In this document: positions 20,278 through 29,010 of the stretch, in pieces
Numbering within the stretch: the first letter of the stretch is position 1
Layout of the letters: each line of letters opens with the position of its first letter
NCBI GenBank assembly: GCA_963704565.1
Contig: OY969917.1
Coordinates: 2,542,001-2,606,000 of the forward strand
Source of the DNA: Rhodoblastus sp963704565
Lineage (GTDB): Bacteria > Pseudomonadota > Alphaproteobacteria > Rhizobiales > Beijerinckiaceae
DNA: 64,000 bases
Direction of reading: 5' to 3'
The notes under the pieces: generated by a model
Seen by the model: the letters and a program-made list of their open reading frames with translations, nothing else
Told to the model about the DNA's origin: nothing
The model's database searches: none
Made by a program: the position numbers and the translations under genes

Positions 20278-22247
20278 CAGTCCAATCCCCCCGCGAAGCC
20301 CATAACTTGCGTCAATTGCTCGTCCCGGCGCAGCAATTGCAGCCGCGCCGCGCGGCTGCGCCGATCCGCCAGGCGTTGCGCGCGGGCGATCGCGAGCTCG
20401 GTCCAGGCCGGCCGGCGCTCCAGAATCCGGGTCCAGAACGGATCGAGCAGCCGCAACACGCTGTCCTCGCGCGACACCAGCTCCATGACCAGGCCCGGAT
20501 CGCCCTGGCGGGCGCAGCGGCCGATCAACTGCCGGTCGACGCGGCGGGAATCATGCCTTTCGCAGACCATCACCATCAATCCGCCCAGTTCCGCGACGCC
20601 GGGACCGAGTTTGATGTCGGTGCCGCGTCCGGCCATATTGGTGACGACGGTGATCGCGCCGCTTTGCCCGGCGCCGGCGACGATTTCCGCCTCCGCGTCG
20701 TCCTGGGCCGCGCTCAGCACGCGATGGACGACTCCAGCCTTGCACAGGGCCGCGCTGGCGCGATCCGCCTCGCGCACGCTGCGCACCGCCACCAGAGCCG
20801 GCTGGCCGCGCTTCTGCAAGACGCAAGCGATCCGCGCCGCCTCGGCCCACAGCGCGTCGCGGTTGGCGAAAACCCGGCGCGGGGCGGTCACCCGGCGCAA
20901 AGGCAGGCGCCGCGCGATCCACGCCGGCTTGAGGCCATAGACGGAATGAAGCTCGGCGGCGACTTCGCGCGCCGTGCCGCTGGTGCCGCATATGGTCGCG
21001 TATTGGCGGAAGAAGCGCTGGAAGGAAATGCTGGCCAGCGATTTCTTCTCGCCGGTCGAAACGCAATTTTCCTTGACCTCGACCATCAGGCTCAGGCCGT
21101 GGCTCCAATGCCGGTCCGGCGTGACGCGTCCGCTGCTCTGGTCGATCAGCACGATTTTTCCGTCGCGCACCAGATAATGCTGGTCTTTCTGGAGCACATA
21201 CCGGGCGCCGATCGCCGCGCGCAAAAGCTCCTCGCGGATCAGCCGCACCCGCCAGGGGCCGCTCTTGCCCAAGGCGATTTCCGCGAGCCGTTCCTGTCCA
21301 TGCGGCGTCAAAGCCGGGGTCAGGATGAAGGGGTCGATCGTGAAATCGCGCGCCGGGACGAAATGTTCGGCGAGATCGTACGCCTCGCGCGCGACAGTTT
21401 CTGAAATTTCGCCGGGGCGGTTGGTGGAAATCAGCAGCGGCGTGCCGGCCTCGTCCACCAGCACGCTGTCGATTTCGTCGACGATGGCGACGTCGAGCGT
21501 CCTTTGGATCGGCTCCTCGCCCGCCGCCTTTCCGAACACGCGCGCGAGCTTGGCGGCCAGGCGCCGGTCGCCGGTTTCGGCCGGACGCGTCAATCCGTCG
21601 CGCAGATAATCGAAGGCCACTTCCTTGCTGGAAATATAGACGATCTCCGCGCCATAGGCGGCGCGCCGCGCCGCCGGCTCGTCGCCGCCGACGACCACTC
21701 CGACCGACAGACCCAGGGCGGCGAAGGCCGGACGCAAATAGTCCGCGTCGCGGCGCGCGAGATAATCGTTGGCGGTGACAATATGGACCCCGCGCCCGGC
21801 CAAGGCGAAAACGGCCGCCGCGAGATAAGCGGCGAGCGTCTTGCCCTCGCCGGTCTCCATTTCCGCCACCGCGCCGCCGGTGAGCGCGCTGGCGCAGGCG
21901 AGCTGGCAGGCGAAGGGCGTCAAGCCGAGCTTGCGCCGCGCCGCCTCCGCCGCGACCGCCAGCGTCTCGATCAAAACCGGCGATCGCATCCCCCGCGCCC
22001 GCAGGGCGGCGCGCGCCTTGGCGAGACATTGCGCCAGTTCGGCCTCCGAACGATCCGCCAGCGCCGCGGCCCGGGCCGAAGCGGCGTCCCCGTCCTTCGC
22101 GGCCTGGCGCGAGCGCCGTCCGGCCAGGAGAACACTGAGCCGCGCGGCCAGCCAGTTGAGCGGCGAATCCAGTTCGGGCGGCGGACGCCGCGACGGGGCG
22201 CGCAGGAAAGCGGGAACGACGAGCGGCGCCGCGGCGGCGTCAGACAT
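20277..22247 (-). CDS. Short SecA-like preprotein translocase ATPase
   Basis: This is a 656-residue relative of SecA, the ATPase that pushes unfolded proteins through SecYEG. Visible motifs are the Walker A GEGKT (133-137), TANDYLARRD (about 158-167), DEID (257-260), MAGRGTDIKLGPGV, and the arginine-finger motif GRCARQGDPG. It is shorter than housekeeping SecA (about 900 residues): the C-terminal linker and zinc-binding tail are missing, and there is extra N-terminal sequence. The usual DEARTPL is DEAGTPL here (265-271). The start overlaps the stop of the upstream M50/HlyD gene by eight bases. The context of adaptors plus a giant exported protein suggests a dedicated accessory SecA, not the housekeeping one; that is inference. 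Confidence 0.88.
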   Translation of the reverse strand: MSDAAAAPLVVPAFLRAPSRRPPPELDSPLNWLAARLSVLLAGRRSRQAAKDGDAASARAAALADRSEAELAQCLAKARAALRARGMRSPVLIETLAVAAEAARRKLGLTPFACQLACASALTGGAVAEMETGEGKTLAAYLAAAVFALAGRGVHIVTANDYLARRDADYLRPAFAALGLSVGVVVGGDEPAARRAAYGAEIVYISSKEVAFDYLRDGLTRPAETGDRRLAAKLARVFGKAAGEEPIQRTLDVAIVDEIDSVLVDEAGTPLLISTNRPGEISETVAREAYDLAEHFVPARDFTIDPFILTPALTPHGQERLAEIALGKSGPWRVRLIREELLRAAIGARYVLQKDQHYLVRDGKIVLIDQSSGRVTPDRHWSHGLSLMVEVKENCVSTGEKKSLASISFQRFFRQYATICGTSGTAREVAAELHSVYGLKPAWIARRLPLRRVTAPRRVFANRDALWAEAARIACVLQKRGQPALVAVRSVREADRASAALCKAGVVHRVLSAAQDDAEAEIVAGAGQSGAITVVTNMAGRGTDIKLGPGVAELGGLMVMVCERHDSRRVDRQLIGRCARQGDPGLVMELVSREDSVLRLLDPFWTRILERRPAWTELAIARAQRLADRRSRAARLQLLRRDEQLTQVMGFAGGLD

Positions 22248-24393
22248 TGAAGCGCCCGAGGAACAATTGCCGCGCCCAGCGATAGACCCGGCCGATCAGC
22301 GGCCTTGGCCCGGTGTCGAAGCGCACCCAGACCTTTTCGCCCCAATGATTGAGCGCGAAATCCTTGTCGGCGGCCAGATCGATTTCGAACACCGAGTCGA
22401 GCATGACATCCTTGTCCCTGGCGGCGGGATCGAGGGCGAAGGGCCCGCCATTGACCGTGGACATGGCCGGAGACGGGAGGATATGGGTGGCCTGGGGCGC
22501 CTGATGGGAGATGGAAACCTTGTCGACACGCCGCCAGATCGTCTCGTCGAAACGCACCGACACCGCTTTCGTATGGTCGCGCACCAGTTCGATGTCTCCA
22601 GCCGGCGCAAAGGCGCGGATCGTCGGCGCGCCATCGGCCATGACAAAGCCGATCGTATCGCCACGCTTGATGAAATTCCCCGCCAGATCGACGGCGTGGG
22701 GGACGATGAAAGTTCCGGCGTGCGGCGCGCGCAGGGTCAAATCCTGCTGTTTGCGATCCATTTCCGCCAGTTCGCCGACCGCGAGATCGCGCTGGCGGCG
22801 CAGGACTTGAATGTCGAAGGGCGATTGGGCTTCGGCGGCGCGCAGCCGCGCCTCGATCTCCTGCAGCCGCGCCAGAGCCTTGGCGCGTTTGGCGGCGGCG
22901 AAGGGATCGTCGAGTTGAACCAAAGCCTGGCCGCCCGCGACCTTCGCGCCCGGCTCGACGAGAAAACGCGCCAGCCGCCCCGCGGCAAGCGCCACCACCC
23001 GCAATTCTTCGGGAATCCACACCTGGCCGCGGGTCACGGCGCCATTGGGCAGCGGCAGGGCGGCGAAAAGGAAGACCACCAAAGCCAGGAGCCCGCCCGC
23101 GGCGGCGACCGAGCGCCCGCGCTTGCCCGCGAGATCGGGCGACACCAGGACATATTTCGCGGCCTTGAGCGCCGGCCAGACGATCGTGGTCGCCAGCATC
23201 CACAGGGTCAGCGCCACGCCGATGAAGAAATATTTGCCGGCGACGAAAACGGCGATGCCGAACAATGTGAACAGGCGATAGGCGAGGGAGGCCGGCGCGT
23301 AGACGGCGAACCAGAAGCGTTCGCCCTTGGCCATGCAGGGATCGCGCGCGTCCGTCAGGCCGAAAAGATAGCGCTGGGCAAGATAGAGATAATAATGCTG
23401 GGCCCGCGAGCCGAGATTTGGAATCTCCAGAACATCGCTCAAGATATAATAGGCGTCGAAGCGCAGCAAAGGATTGCCGTTGAACAGCAGCGTCGAGACG
23501 CTGGCGATGAACAGAGCGTCATAGGCGCAGGAACGGACGAATCCCGGCTGCGCCTTCAGCCAGATCAGCATGGCGAGCGCGGCGACGGCCAATTCGACGA
23601 TCATGCCGGCGGCGGCGATTCCGGCGCGCTTCCATTTCCCGGCGACCACGGCGGAAGCGGAGGCGTCGACATAGGGCGCCGGCATCAGCGTCAGCAGCAT
23701 CAGCCCCATTTCATGCACTTCCTCGCCCGCCAGCTTGACCGCATAGGCGTGGCCGAATTCATGCAGGATTTTCAAAAAGGGATAGATGACGAAAATGGTG
23801 GCCAGGCTCTGCGCCGCCAGAACCCGGTCGGCCATATCGGCGGTCAGTTCGCTCCAATGGACGACCATTTGCGTCGCCAGCCAGATCATGGCCGCAAGCC
23901 AGGCCGCGCCGCCCGCCCAGGAGACCAGAGGCCGAACCAGATGGACGGTGGCGGAAAGAAGCCGGTCGGGATCGAACAAAGGCAGACGGACGAACATGGG
24001 ATTGCGCAAATTGGCGTTCATCGCCTTGGCGCGCTCTTTTTCCGCCCGTTCGGCGAGATCGCGCTCGTCCACCGCCGCATCGGAATGGAGAATGTCGGCG
24101 AGGTAAAGCTGGGAGGCGGTGCGCAGGATCTGATCCTGGGACGGCGCGTCCTCGCCGAATTTTTGCGCCGCCTCGCGCCAGATCTGGTCGAAGGTGCGGA
24201 CGCCGTCCATCCGCATCAGCATGAAATGCACGGCCGGCGAAAAACGATGGGCGCGGGTCGTATAAAGCTCGCGCGCGACATACCAGACCTGGCCGCGCAG
24301 GATATGGCGTTCGATGGCGATATTTTCGCGCAGGCGCGGTTTGAGCCTTTCGATTCTGTGCCAGAGCGGCGAGTGAATCGAAGCCCCCGTCAT
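22240..24393 (-). CDS. PqqD-like / M50 zinc protease / HlyD adaptor fusion protein
   Basis: The 717-residue protein starts at the ATG at 24393, overlapping the stop of the upstream gene (ATGA). Residues about 15-105 resemble a PqqD-like peptide-binding domain (LRGQVWYVARELYTTRAHRF, then DGVRTFDQIW). Residues about 150-420 are a multi-pass membrane part with the zinc-binding HEFGH at 211-215 and a second M50-type motif, GNPLLRFDAYY, near residue 305. After a further membrane segment (about 430-455) comes a HlyD-type lipoyl/coiled-coil part (GRLARFLVEPGAKVAGGQAL). M50 enzymes are intramembrane site-2 proteases. Joining such a protease to an export adaptor suggests processing or gating during export (inference). 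The open frame extends upstream to 25278, but that part overlaps the neighbouring gene and is not coding. Confidence 0.82.
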   Translation of the reverse strand: MTGASIHSPLWHRIERLKPRLRENIAIERHILRGQVWYVARELYTTRAHRFSPAVHFMLMRMDGVRTFDQIWREAAQKFGEDAPSQDQILRTASQLYLADILHSDAAVDERDLAERAEKERAKAMNANLRNPMFVRLPLFDPDRLLSATVHLVRPLVSWAGGAAWLAAMIWLATQMVVHWSELTADMADRVLAAQSLATIFVIYPFLKILHEFGHAYAVKLAGEEVHEMGLMLLTLMPAPYVDASASAVVAGKWKRAGIAAAGMIVELAVAALAMLIWLKAQPGFVRSCAYDALFIASVSTLLFNGNPLLRFDAYYILSDVLEIPNLGSRAQHYYLYLAQRYLFGLTDARDPCMAKGERFWFAVYAPASLAYRLFTLFGIAVFVAGKYFFIGVALTLWMLATTIVWPALKAAKYVLVSPDLAGKRGRSVAAAGGLLALVVFLFAALPLPNGAVTRGQVWIPEELRVVALAAGRLARFLVEPGAKVAGGQALVQLDDPFAAAKRAKALARLQEIEARLRAAEAQSPFDIQVLRRQRDLAVGELAEMDRKQQDLTLRAPHAGTFIVPHAVDLAGNFIKRGDTIGFVMADGAPTIRAFAPAGDIELVRDHTKAVSVRFDETIWRRVDKVSISHQAPQATHILPSPAMSTVNGGPFALDPAARDKDVMLDSVFEIDLAADKDFALNHWGEKVWVRFDTGPRPLIGRVYRWARQLFLGRFNV

Positions 24394-26240
24394 GGGACCA
24401 GACTCCAGATTTTGACCCGCAGCCAGTCGAATAGCGAATGGGTCCAGATCCAGGCGATATTGCGCCGGCCGATCTCGATTTTCGCCACGCCCTCCATGCC
24501 GGGCCGCAGACGCGGATCCTTGGACTCCACCACGCCGATCACTTCGAAGCCATTGACGCCCTCGCCGGCCTGGGCGACGGCGCCCATGGTTTCGACGCGG
24601 ATCGGAAAAGTCGCGTCCGGAAGCGCGGAGAGCAGCAATTCGCCGCTCTGGCCCGGACGGGTCAAACCGATATCGGCCTCGGTGACGATCGCCGTGACGC
24701 GATAGCGGTCGAGCGGCGCCAATTCGAACAGAACGTCGCCGCGCGACACCGGCTTGCCGACCGCCTGGCTGAGATCGCCGCTGACCACGACGGAATCGAA
24801 AGGCGCCGCCAGTTTGGCGCGGGCGATCATCTGTGCCGACAGATCGATCTCGGCCTCGGTTTCGGCGATCTGGGCGCGGGCGATGTTGATTTCGGCGAGG
24901 TCGCGCTTGGCCAGGGCCTTGTCCAGCTCCAGCTGATATTCGCGCTTGTGCGCGACCTGGCGCAAGCGCTCCAGTTCGAGATCGTTGTCCTGCAATTGCG
25001 CCAGGACGAAACCGGCGTGAACCACGTCGCCGGCGCGGGCGAATTGCGCCTGAATGAAGCCGTCGAAAGGCGCCGAAATCATGCGGCGCGTCTCGCCCTG
25101 GATCTGGGCCTTGGCGCGGGCGCGGTACACATCGCTGTAAAAGGTCAGGAACAAGGCGGCGAGCAAGGCGGCGGCGCCCGCCAGCTTCCAGCCGAAATGG
25201 CGCGGGCCGATGAATTTTTTGCCGAATTCGGCGAAACGGTCCCAGGCCAGTCCCGGCAGCGAGCGGTCGAGCGCCCATTTTTCCCGCAGCATGGGCGCGG
25301 CGGCGGCGGCGAAAGCGTCGATGAAATCGACTTCTTCCTGAGTGAAGGGCTTTTCCCGGCGCAGGCTGACGGCGCCAAGCGCCTCGTCCTTGACGAAGAG
25401 CGGCAGAGTGATCAGGCGATGACCGGGAAAGAGCCTGGCCAGCCGGTCATGGGCGCTGGCGGCGACGAAAGCCGCGCCGTCGGGGCGCGGCGCCATCAGC
25501 GCCGCCTCCTGGTCGACGGCCTCGTCCATAGCGGATTCGGCGAGTTTCGCGGCGATGTTGCGGCGGTCCAGCGCAGCGGTCTGCGAGGCGGCGGAAAGCC
25601 GCGTCCGAGCATGACGGGTGCGGCCGACCGAAACATTTTCGCAGTCGAACCTTCGCGCCAGCAGATTGGCGAAAACGCGGGCGCAATCGTCGCCATGGCT
25701 TTCCTGCGCCATGGAATCGAGCGCGGAGACCAGGAATTGCGCCTTGTCGACGGTGACCAGACCCTGGCGATAGATTCCGCGTGAGAGGAAAGCCTCGACG
25801 CCGGCGGCGCTCCATTGGACATGGCGCAACAGCCGGCGCGTCGCGGCCGTGTCGAGCGGGCGCGCCTCGGCCAGAAAGGCACCATGCAGCAGTCCCGCGA
25901 AAACCAGCGGAAAGCCGATGCGCGCCGCGCCGGTTTCGTCGGTCTCCACGGCGGGGCGGCGGCGCTCCAAAGCCGCGCGAAGCACATTGGCGTTGTCAGT
26001 TGGAAGTTTTTCGCGCGCTTCGGCGTCGGGATGGAAGGCGACCGGCTGGAACGGGCCGCGTTCCGGCGGCCCGAGCAGAAGAACGGCGCGGCGGATCGCT
26101 TCCGCGGACTGGACGGTGAGCGCGATCCAGGCGCGGGCGAATTCCTCCAGGTTCTCGCTCTGGGCGAAAACGCGCCAGGCGTCCGGCTCGGCGAGCGTCT
26201 CCGCCGGAGCGGCGGAGAACAGGGAGGAGGTCTCGCTCAC
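24390..26240 (-). CDS. GAF-like domain protein fused to a HlyD-type membrane adaptor
   Basis: The start is a GTG at 26240, 12 bases after the DUF3467-like gene. The 616-residue protein has a cytoplasmic N-terminal half of about 345 residues; residues about 160-320 look like a GAF sensor domain (VFANLLARRFDCENVSVGR, then LPLFVKDEALGAVSLRREKPF). One transmembrane segment (351-368) leads to a periplasmic HlyD-type adaptor with a lipoyl half (SAPFDGFIQAQFARAGDVV), a helical hairpin (about 410-470), the second lipoyl half (AAPFDSVVVSGDLSQAVG) and a beta-barrel. A sensor domain on an adaptor is unusual and could couple a cytoplasmic signal to transport. The HlyD assignment is firm; the GAF assignment is by pattern only. 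Confidence 0.78.
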   Translation of the reverse strand: MSETSSLFSAAPAETLAEPDAWRVFAQSENLEEFARAWIALTVQSAEAIRRAVLLLGPPERGPFQPVAFHPDAEAREKLPTDNANVLRAALERRRPAVETDETGAARIGFPLVFAGLLHGAFLAEARPLDTAATRRLLRHVQWSAAGVEAFLSRGIYRQGLVTVDKAQFLVSALDSMAQESHGDDCARVFANLLARRFDCENVSVGRTRHARTRLSAASQTAALDRRNIAAKLAESAMDEAVDQEAALMAPRPDGAAFVAASAHDRLARLFPGHRLITLPLFVKDEALGAVSLRREKPFTQEEVDFIDAFAAAAAPMLREKWALDRSLPGLAWDRFAEFGKKFIGPRHFGWKLAGAAALLAALFLTFYSDVYRARAKAQIQGETRRMISAPFDGFIQAQFARAGDVVHAGFVLAQLQDNDLELERLRQVAHKREYQLELDKALAKRDLAEINIARAQIAETEAEIDLSAQMIARAKLAAPFDSVVVSGDLSQAVGKPVSRGDVLFELAPLDRYRVTAIVTEADIGLTRPGQSGELLLSALPDATFPIRVETMGAVAQAGEGVNGFEVIGVVESKDPRLRPGMEGVAKIEIGRRNIAWIWTHSLFDWLRVKIWSLVP

Positions 26241-26252
26241 TTATCCGCCTCG

Positions 26253-26555
26253 TCAGGGGGCGATGTTCAACGCCCCGTTCTTGGCCTCGTATTCGGCGAT
26301 CCTTTCGCTGAGCAAGGCGTGGAGCCTTTTGGCGGCGAAGGGGGTCAGCACGATGCGATTTGACAATTTTACTTCGAAACCCTTGCCCTCCGCCAGCGAC
26401 CAGGTGCTGTTGATGCCGAACAGCAGCGAAAATTCCTCGCGGGTGCTGACGACATTGATGACATTGGCGAACTCCGTTCGCATCTGGCTCTGATCCCAAT
26501 GGACCTTGGCGACGGCGGGATCGGCGGCGGCAGGCGAATGCGAAGCGTCGGTCAT
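26253..26555 (-). CDS. DUF3467-like small protein
   Basis: A 100-residue protein, first gene of the operon. Its pattern (FANVINVVSTREEFSLLFG, then VKLSNRIVLTPFAAKRLHA and a C-terminal LLSERIAEYEAKNG helix) fits the DUF3467 family, whose function is unknown. It has no signal peptide or membrane segment, so it is probably cytoplasmic. Its place ahead of the GAF-HlyD, M50-HlyD, SecA-like and adaptor genes suggests it belongs to the same export-like system, perhaps as a chaperone or regulator; nothing in the sequence proves that. Confidence 0.7.
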   Translation of the reverse strand: MTDASHSPAAADPAVAKVHWDQSQMRTEFANVINVVSTREEFSLLFGINSTWSLAEGKGFEVKLSNRIVLTPFAAKRLHALLSERIAEYEAKNGALNIAP

Positions 26556-26699
26556 GGAGATTTTCCCCCTGGCTTGGGATAAGCTGTTCCGCCCCCGAAA
26601 GTTTACGCGGCGTCAGGTCCATCGTTGCCTAAACGTTTTTCTTGTCAACCGTATAATGTCCGAAGCTCGCGCCGAGCGGAAAGGCGAAGCTCGTGCGCA

Positions 26700-27422
26700 A
26701 TGGGGCAGGAGGCGCGATTGCAACGCGAAATCAAGCTGGACCTGCCTGCGGGCCTGCATGTGCTGCATTATGTCTCCGGTGGCGCGCCGGCGCTGCTGCG
26801 GCCCGCGCGCGGCAGCGAAAAGGCCCTGGCCCTGGTTGCGGCGCCCGACCGGCCGCCCGGCCGCCTGGCCGGACCCGGCGACGCCCAGATTGTGCGCGCC
26901 GACAAGCCGGGGCGGATGATCGTCGTGTTGCGCGCCGAAAGCCCGGACCAATCGCTCGACGCTGTCTTCCGGCTCGATCCTCTGCGCCCGGCGGACTCTC
27001 CGGCCCCGGCGCCGGCGTTCGCCTTGCTCGTCCATATCGCGCGGATCGGCGACCGCCGTGTCGCGCCCGGCCAATGGGCCGCCGGGCCGGAGGCGCCGGC
27101 GCCGATCGAAGGGCTGGCGCTGGAGGATTGGCGCATCCCCAATCTCGGGGTCGAGCTTCAAGTCTGCCTGTCGACCCGGCCGCCGCAATGGCTCAAGCCC
27201 ACGACGCCGGGAAAATTCGCCGGCACACGCGGCAAATCCTTGCCGCTCTGCGGTCTGAGCCTGCGCCTGACCGGCGCCGCCGCGGAGAAATGGGTTCTGA
27301 CCGGCGAGGCATTGTTTCTTGGGGCGTCCATAGGTCGGCGGCGCGGGCGCGACGTCCAATTTCTCCCTCGGGCGCCTTTGGACCCATTGGTCGGCTTGCG
27401 ACTGGACCTGATGAAGGCTTGA
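26700..27422 (+). CDS. Hypothetical protein divergent from the export-like operon
   Basis: I do not recognise this gene. The frame is open from 26625, but the ATG at 26700 gives the natural-looking N-terminus (MGQEARLQREIKLDLP); a TTG at 26718 has an ideal AGGAGG five bases upstream and may be the real start. The product of about 235-241 residues has no signal peptide or membrane segment, is rich in Ala, Pro, Leu and Arg, and reads as a mainly beta protein with a conserved-looking centre (LEDWRIPNLGVELQVCLSTR). It is transcribed away from the operon across a gap of about 145 bases, so it may share regulation. Codon use is like the neighbours. Confidence 0.6.
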   Translation: MGQEARLQREIKLDLPAGLHVLHYVSGGAPALLRPARGSEKALALVAAPDRPPGRLAGPGDAQIVRADKPGRMIVVLRAESPDQSLDAVFRLDPLRPADSPAPAPAFALLVHIARIGDRRVAPGQWAAGPEAPAPIEGLALEDWRIPNLGVELQVCLSTRPPQWLKPTTPGKFAGTRGKSLPLCGLSLRLTGAAAEKWVLTGEALFLGASIGRRRGRDVQFLPRAPLDPLVGLRLDLMKA

Positions 27423-27718
27423 AAAAGGCGGGGTGAGTTTCCTAAAGCCAACGCCTCGCCATCCGAAGCGATGCGCGCCGACACGGCGCCGGGTTCCTGA
27501 TTTATTGTCGCTCGGATTGCGGGCGTTTGTTCGGCGCTTGTTGTTGCAAGCCTGGCCGATTGCGACCTCCTCGCCGCCTGTCCGCCCGATTTCGCGCTTG
27601 GTCGCGAAGAGATTCGGGAATGCGAAGGGCTTTTTCCGGTTTCTACAAGCTGGGGACTCGCTCGGCGCGTCCGACTCGACGATCGGCCGATGCGCTCTCA
27701 TCCCTGGAAGAGGCGGCC

Positions 27719-28051
27719 ATGAAACTTTTCCGTGGCTCGCGGCGCGCGATCTGCCTTGCCGCTTTCGCGCTCATCGGGGCCGCGCCGTTTCTTCCCGCGC
27801 GCGTTTCGGCGCAGGGCATGATGAGCGGGGTCGACCTCAACTCGCCGGCTTTCACCAAAGCCGAACTGTCGCGCGGCGACATCGAGCGCCTCATCGCCAA
27901 ACTCAAGCCGGGGCAGAAGCTCGATCTGGCAGGCGCCAATCTGCGCGACGCGCGGCTCAATCACGCCGATCTCGCCGGCGCGAATTTTTCGCGCGCCGCC
28001 GCCGCCAATGTCACAGGCGGGCGGCGTGCCAGGCGATATGATCGCTCATGA
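27719..28051 (+). CDS. Short exported pentapeptide-repeat protein, perhaps truncated
   Basis: The ATG at 27719 begins a clear signal peptide (MKLFRGSRRAICLAAFALIG, cleavage near VSA-QG). The mature part carries AFTKAELSRGDIERLIAKLK and then only about five A(N/D)Lxx-type pentapeptide repeats (LDLAGANLRDARLNHADLAG). The last 20 or so residues (GGRRARRYDRS) do not look like repeats and are read antisense to the 3' end of fghA, overlapping it by 41 bases. Pentapeptide repeats form a right-handed quadrilateral helix. The abrupt end suggests truncation, with fghA joined to a cut gene. Function is unknown. Confidence 0.55.
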   Translation: MKLFRGSRRAICLAAFALIGAAPFLPARVSAQGMMSGVDLNSPAFTKAELSRGDIERLIAKLKPGQKLDLAGANLRDARLNHADLAGANFSRAAAANVTGGRRARRYDRS

Positions 28052-28841
28052 AGGTCGAGATGAAATAATAGGAATGATCGTAGCCTTCGCGCATGTTGAG
28101 GGTGAGCGGAATGCCGGCTTTCGCGCAGGCTTCCTGCAGCAGCCAGGGTTTCAGCCCGTCTTGCAGGAACTGGTCGGCCGAACCCTGGTCGACCAGGAAT
28201 TCCTTGAAGCGCGCGCCGTCCGCGATCAGCAGGGTCGCGTCATGGGCGCGCCACGCCTTTTCGTCGGCGCCGAGATATTTTTGCAGCGCCGGCTTCGACC
28301 AGCCGGAGGTCGAGGGCTGCGCGATCGGCGAGAAGGCCGAGCAGCTTTTGAATCTTTCGGGATGTTTGAGCGCGATGGTGAGCGCGCCGTGGCCGCCCAT
28401 GGAATGGCCGAAAATTCCCTGCCGGCTCATGTCCACCGGGAAATGCGCGGCGACCAGCTCGGGCAACTCATTCGTCACATAGGAGCCCATGCGGTAATTT
28501 CTGGCGTAGGGCTCCTGGGTCGCGTCGAGATAGAAGCCGGCGCCGGAGCCGAACTGCCAGTTGTCGGCCTCGTCCGGAACGTCCGGGCCGCGCGGCGACG
28601 TGTCGGGCGCGACGATGGCAATTCCGCGCCTGGCGGCCGCCGCGCGAAATTCGCCCTTTTCCGTGACATTGGCGTGGGAGCAGGTCAGGCCGGACAGATA
28701 CCACAGCACCGGAACGGGGCCGTGTTCGGCCTGCGGCGGCGTGAACACCGAGAAGGTCATCGGGCATTTCGTTTCGCGCGAGTCGTGGCGATAGACGCCT
28801 TGCACGCCGCCATGCGATTTATTGATCGAAACAGTCTCCAT
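28011..28841 (-). CDS. fghA: S-formylglutathione hydrolase
   Basis: The 276-residue enzyme hydrolyses S-formylglutathione to formate and glutathione, the last step of glutathione-dependent formaldehyde oxidation. It is a cytoplasmic esterase-D type alpha/beta hydrolase: the nucleophile serine is in GHSMGG, and the family motifs YLSGLTC and PDTSPRG are present. Length is normal for the family. GGAG lies seven bases before the ATG. Its partner enzymes are gfa, just upstream on the same strand, and frmA at 41401, so the pathway is complete in this window. Confidence 0.96.
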   Translation of the reverse strand: METVSINKSHGGVQGVYRHDSRETKCPMTFSVFTPPQAEHGPVPVLWYLSGLTCSHANVTEKGEFRAAAARRGIAIVAPDTSPRGPDVPDEADNWQFGSGAGFYLDATQEPYARNYRMGSYVTNELPELVAAHFPVDMSRQGIFGHSMGGHGALTIALKHPERFKSCSAFSPIAQPSTSGWSKPALQKYLGADEKAWRAHDATLLIADGARFKEFLVDQGSADQFLQDGLKPWLLQEACAKAGIPLTLNMREGYDHSYYFISTFMSDHIAWHAARL

Positions 28842-28866
28842 CGTCGAACTCCAAGCGCAAAATGAC

Positions 28867-28902
28867 GGCGTGCGGAGCGCCCTTGCGGGCGCTCCGCACG
28901 CC
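28867..28902. terminator. Strong hairpin between gfa and fghA
   Basis: A perfect 16-bp inverted repeat (GGCGTGCGGAGCGCCC, loop TTGC) lies 3' of gfa and 5' of fghA. There is no T-run on either side, so it may act as an mRNA stabiliser, a partial terminator or an attenuator. Confidence 0.5.
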
Positions 28903-29010
28903 GGAAGAACCGGGACGGGGCAGGATGTCTGTTAACGGGAGGCGCATCCTGCCCCATCCTGCGTTTCGCCATGATTCTTTGCGAAAGGCTTCCGGATCGC
29001 GCGCGGCGGC

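Noticed and set aside
22240..25278. Longer version of the M50/HlyD gene starting at 25278
   Set aside because: The extra 295 codons are the Arg-rich shadow of the GAF-HlyD gene; the ATG at 24393 overlaps that gene's stop and begins protein-like sequence.
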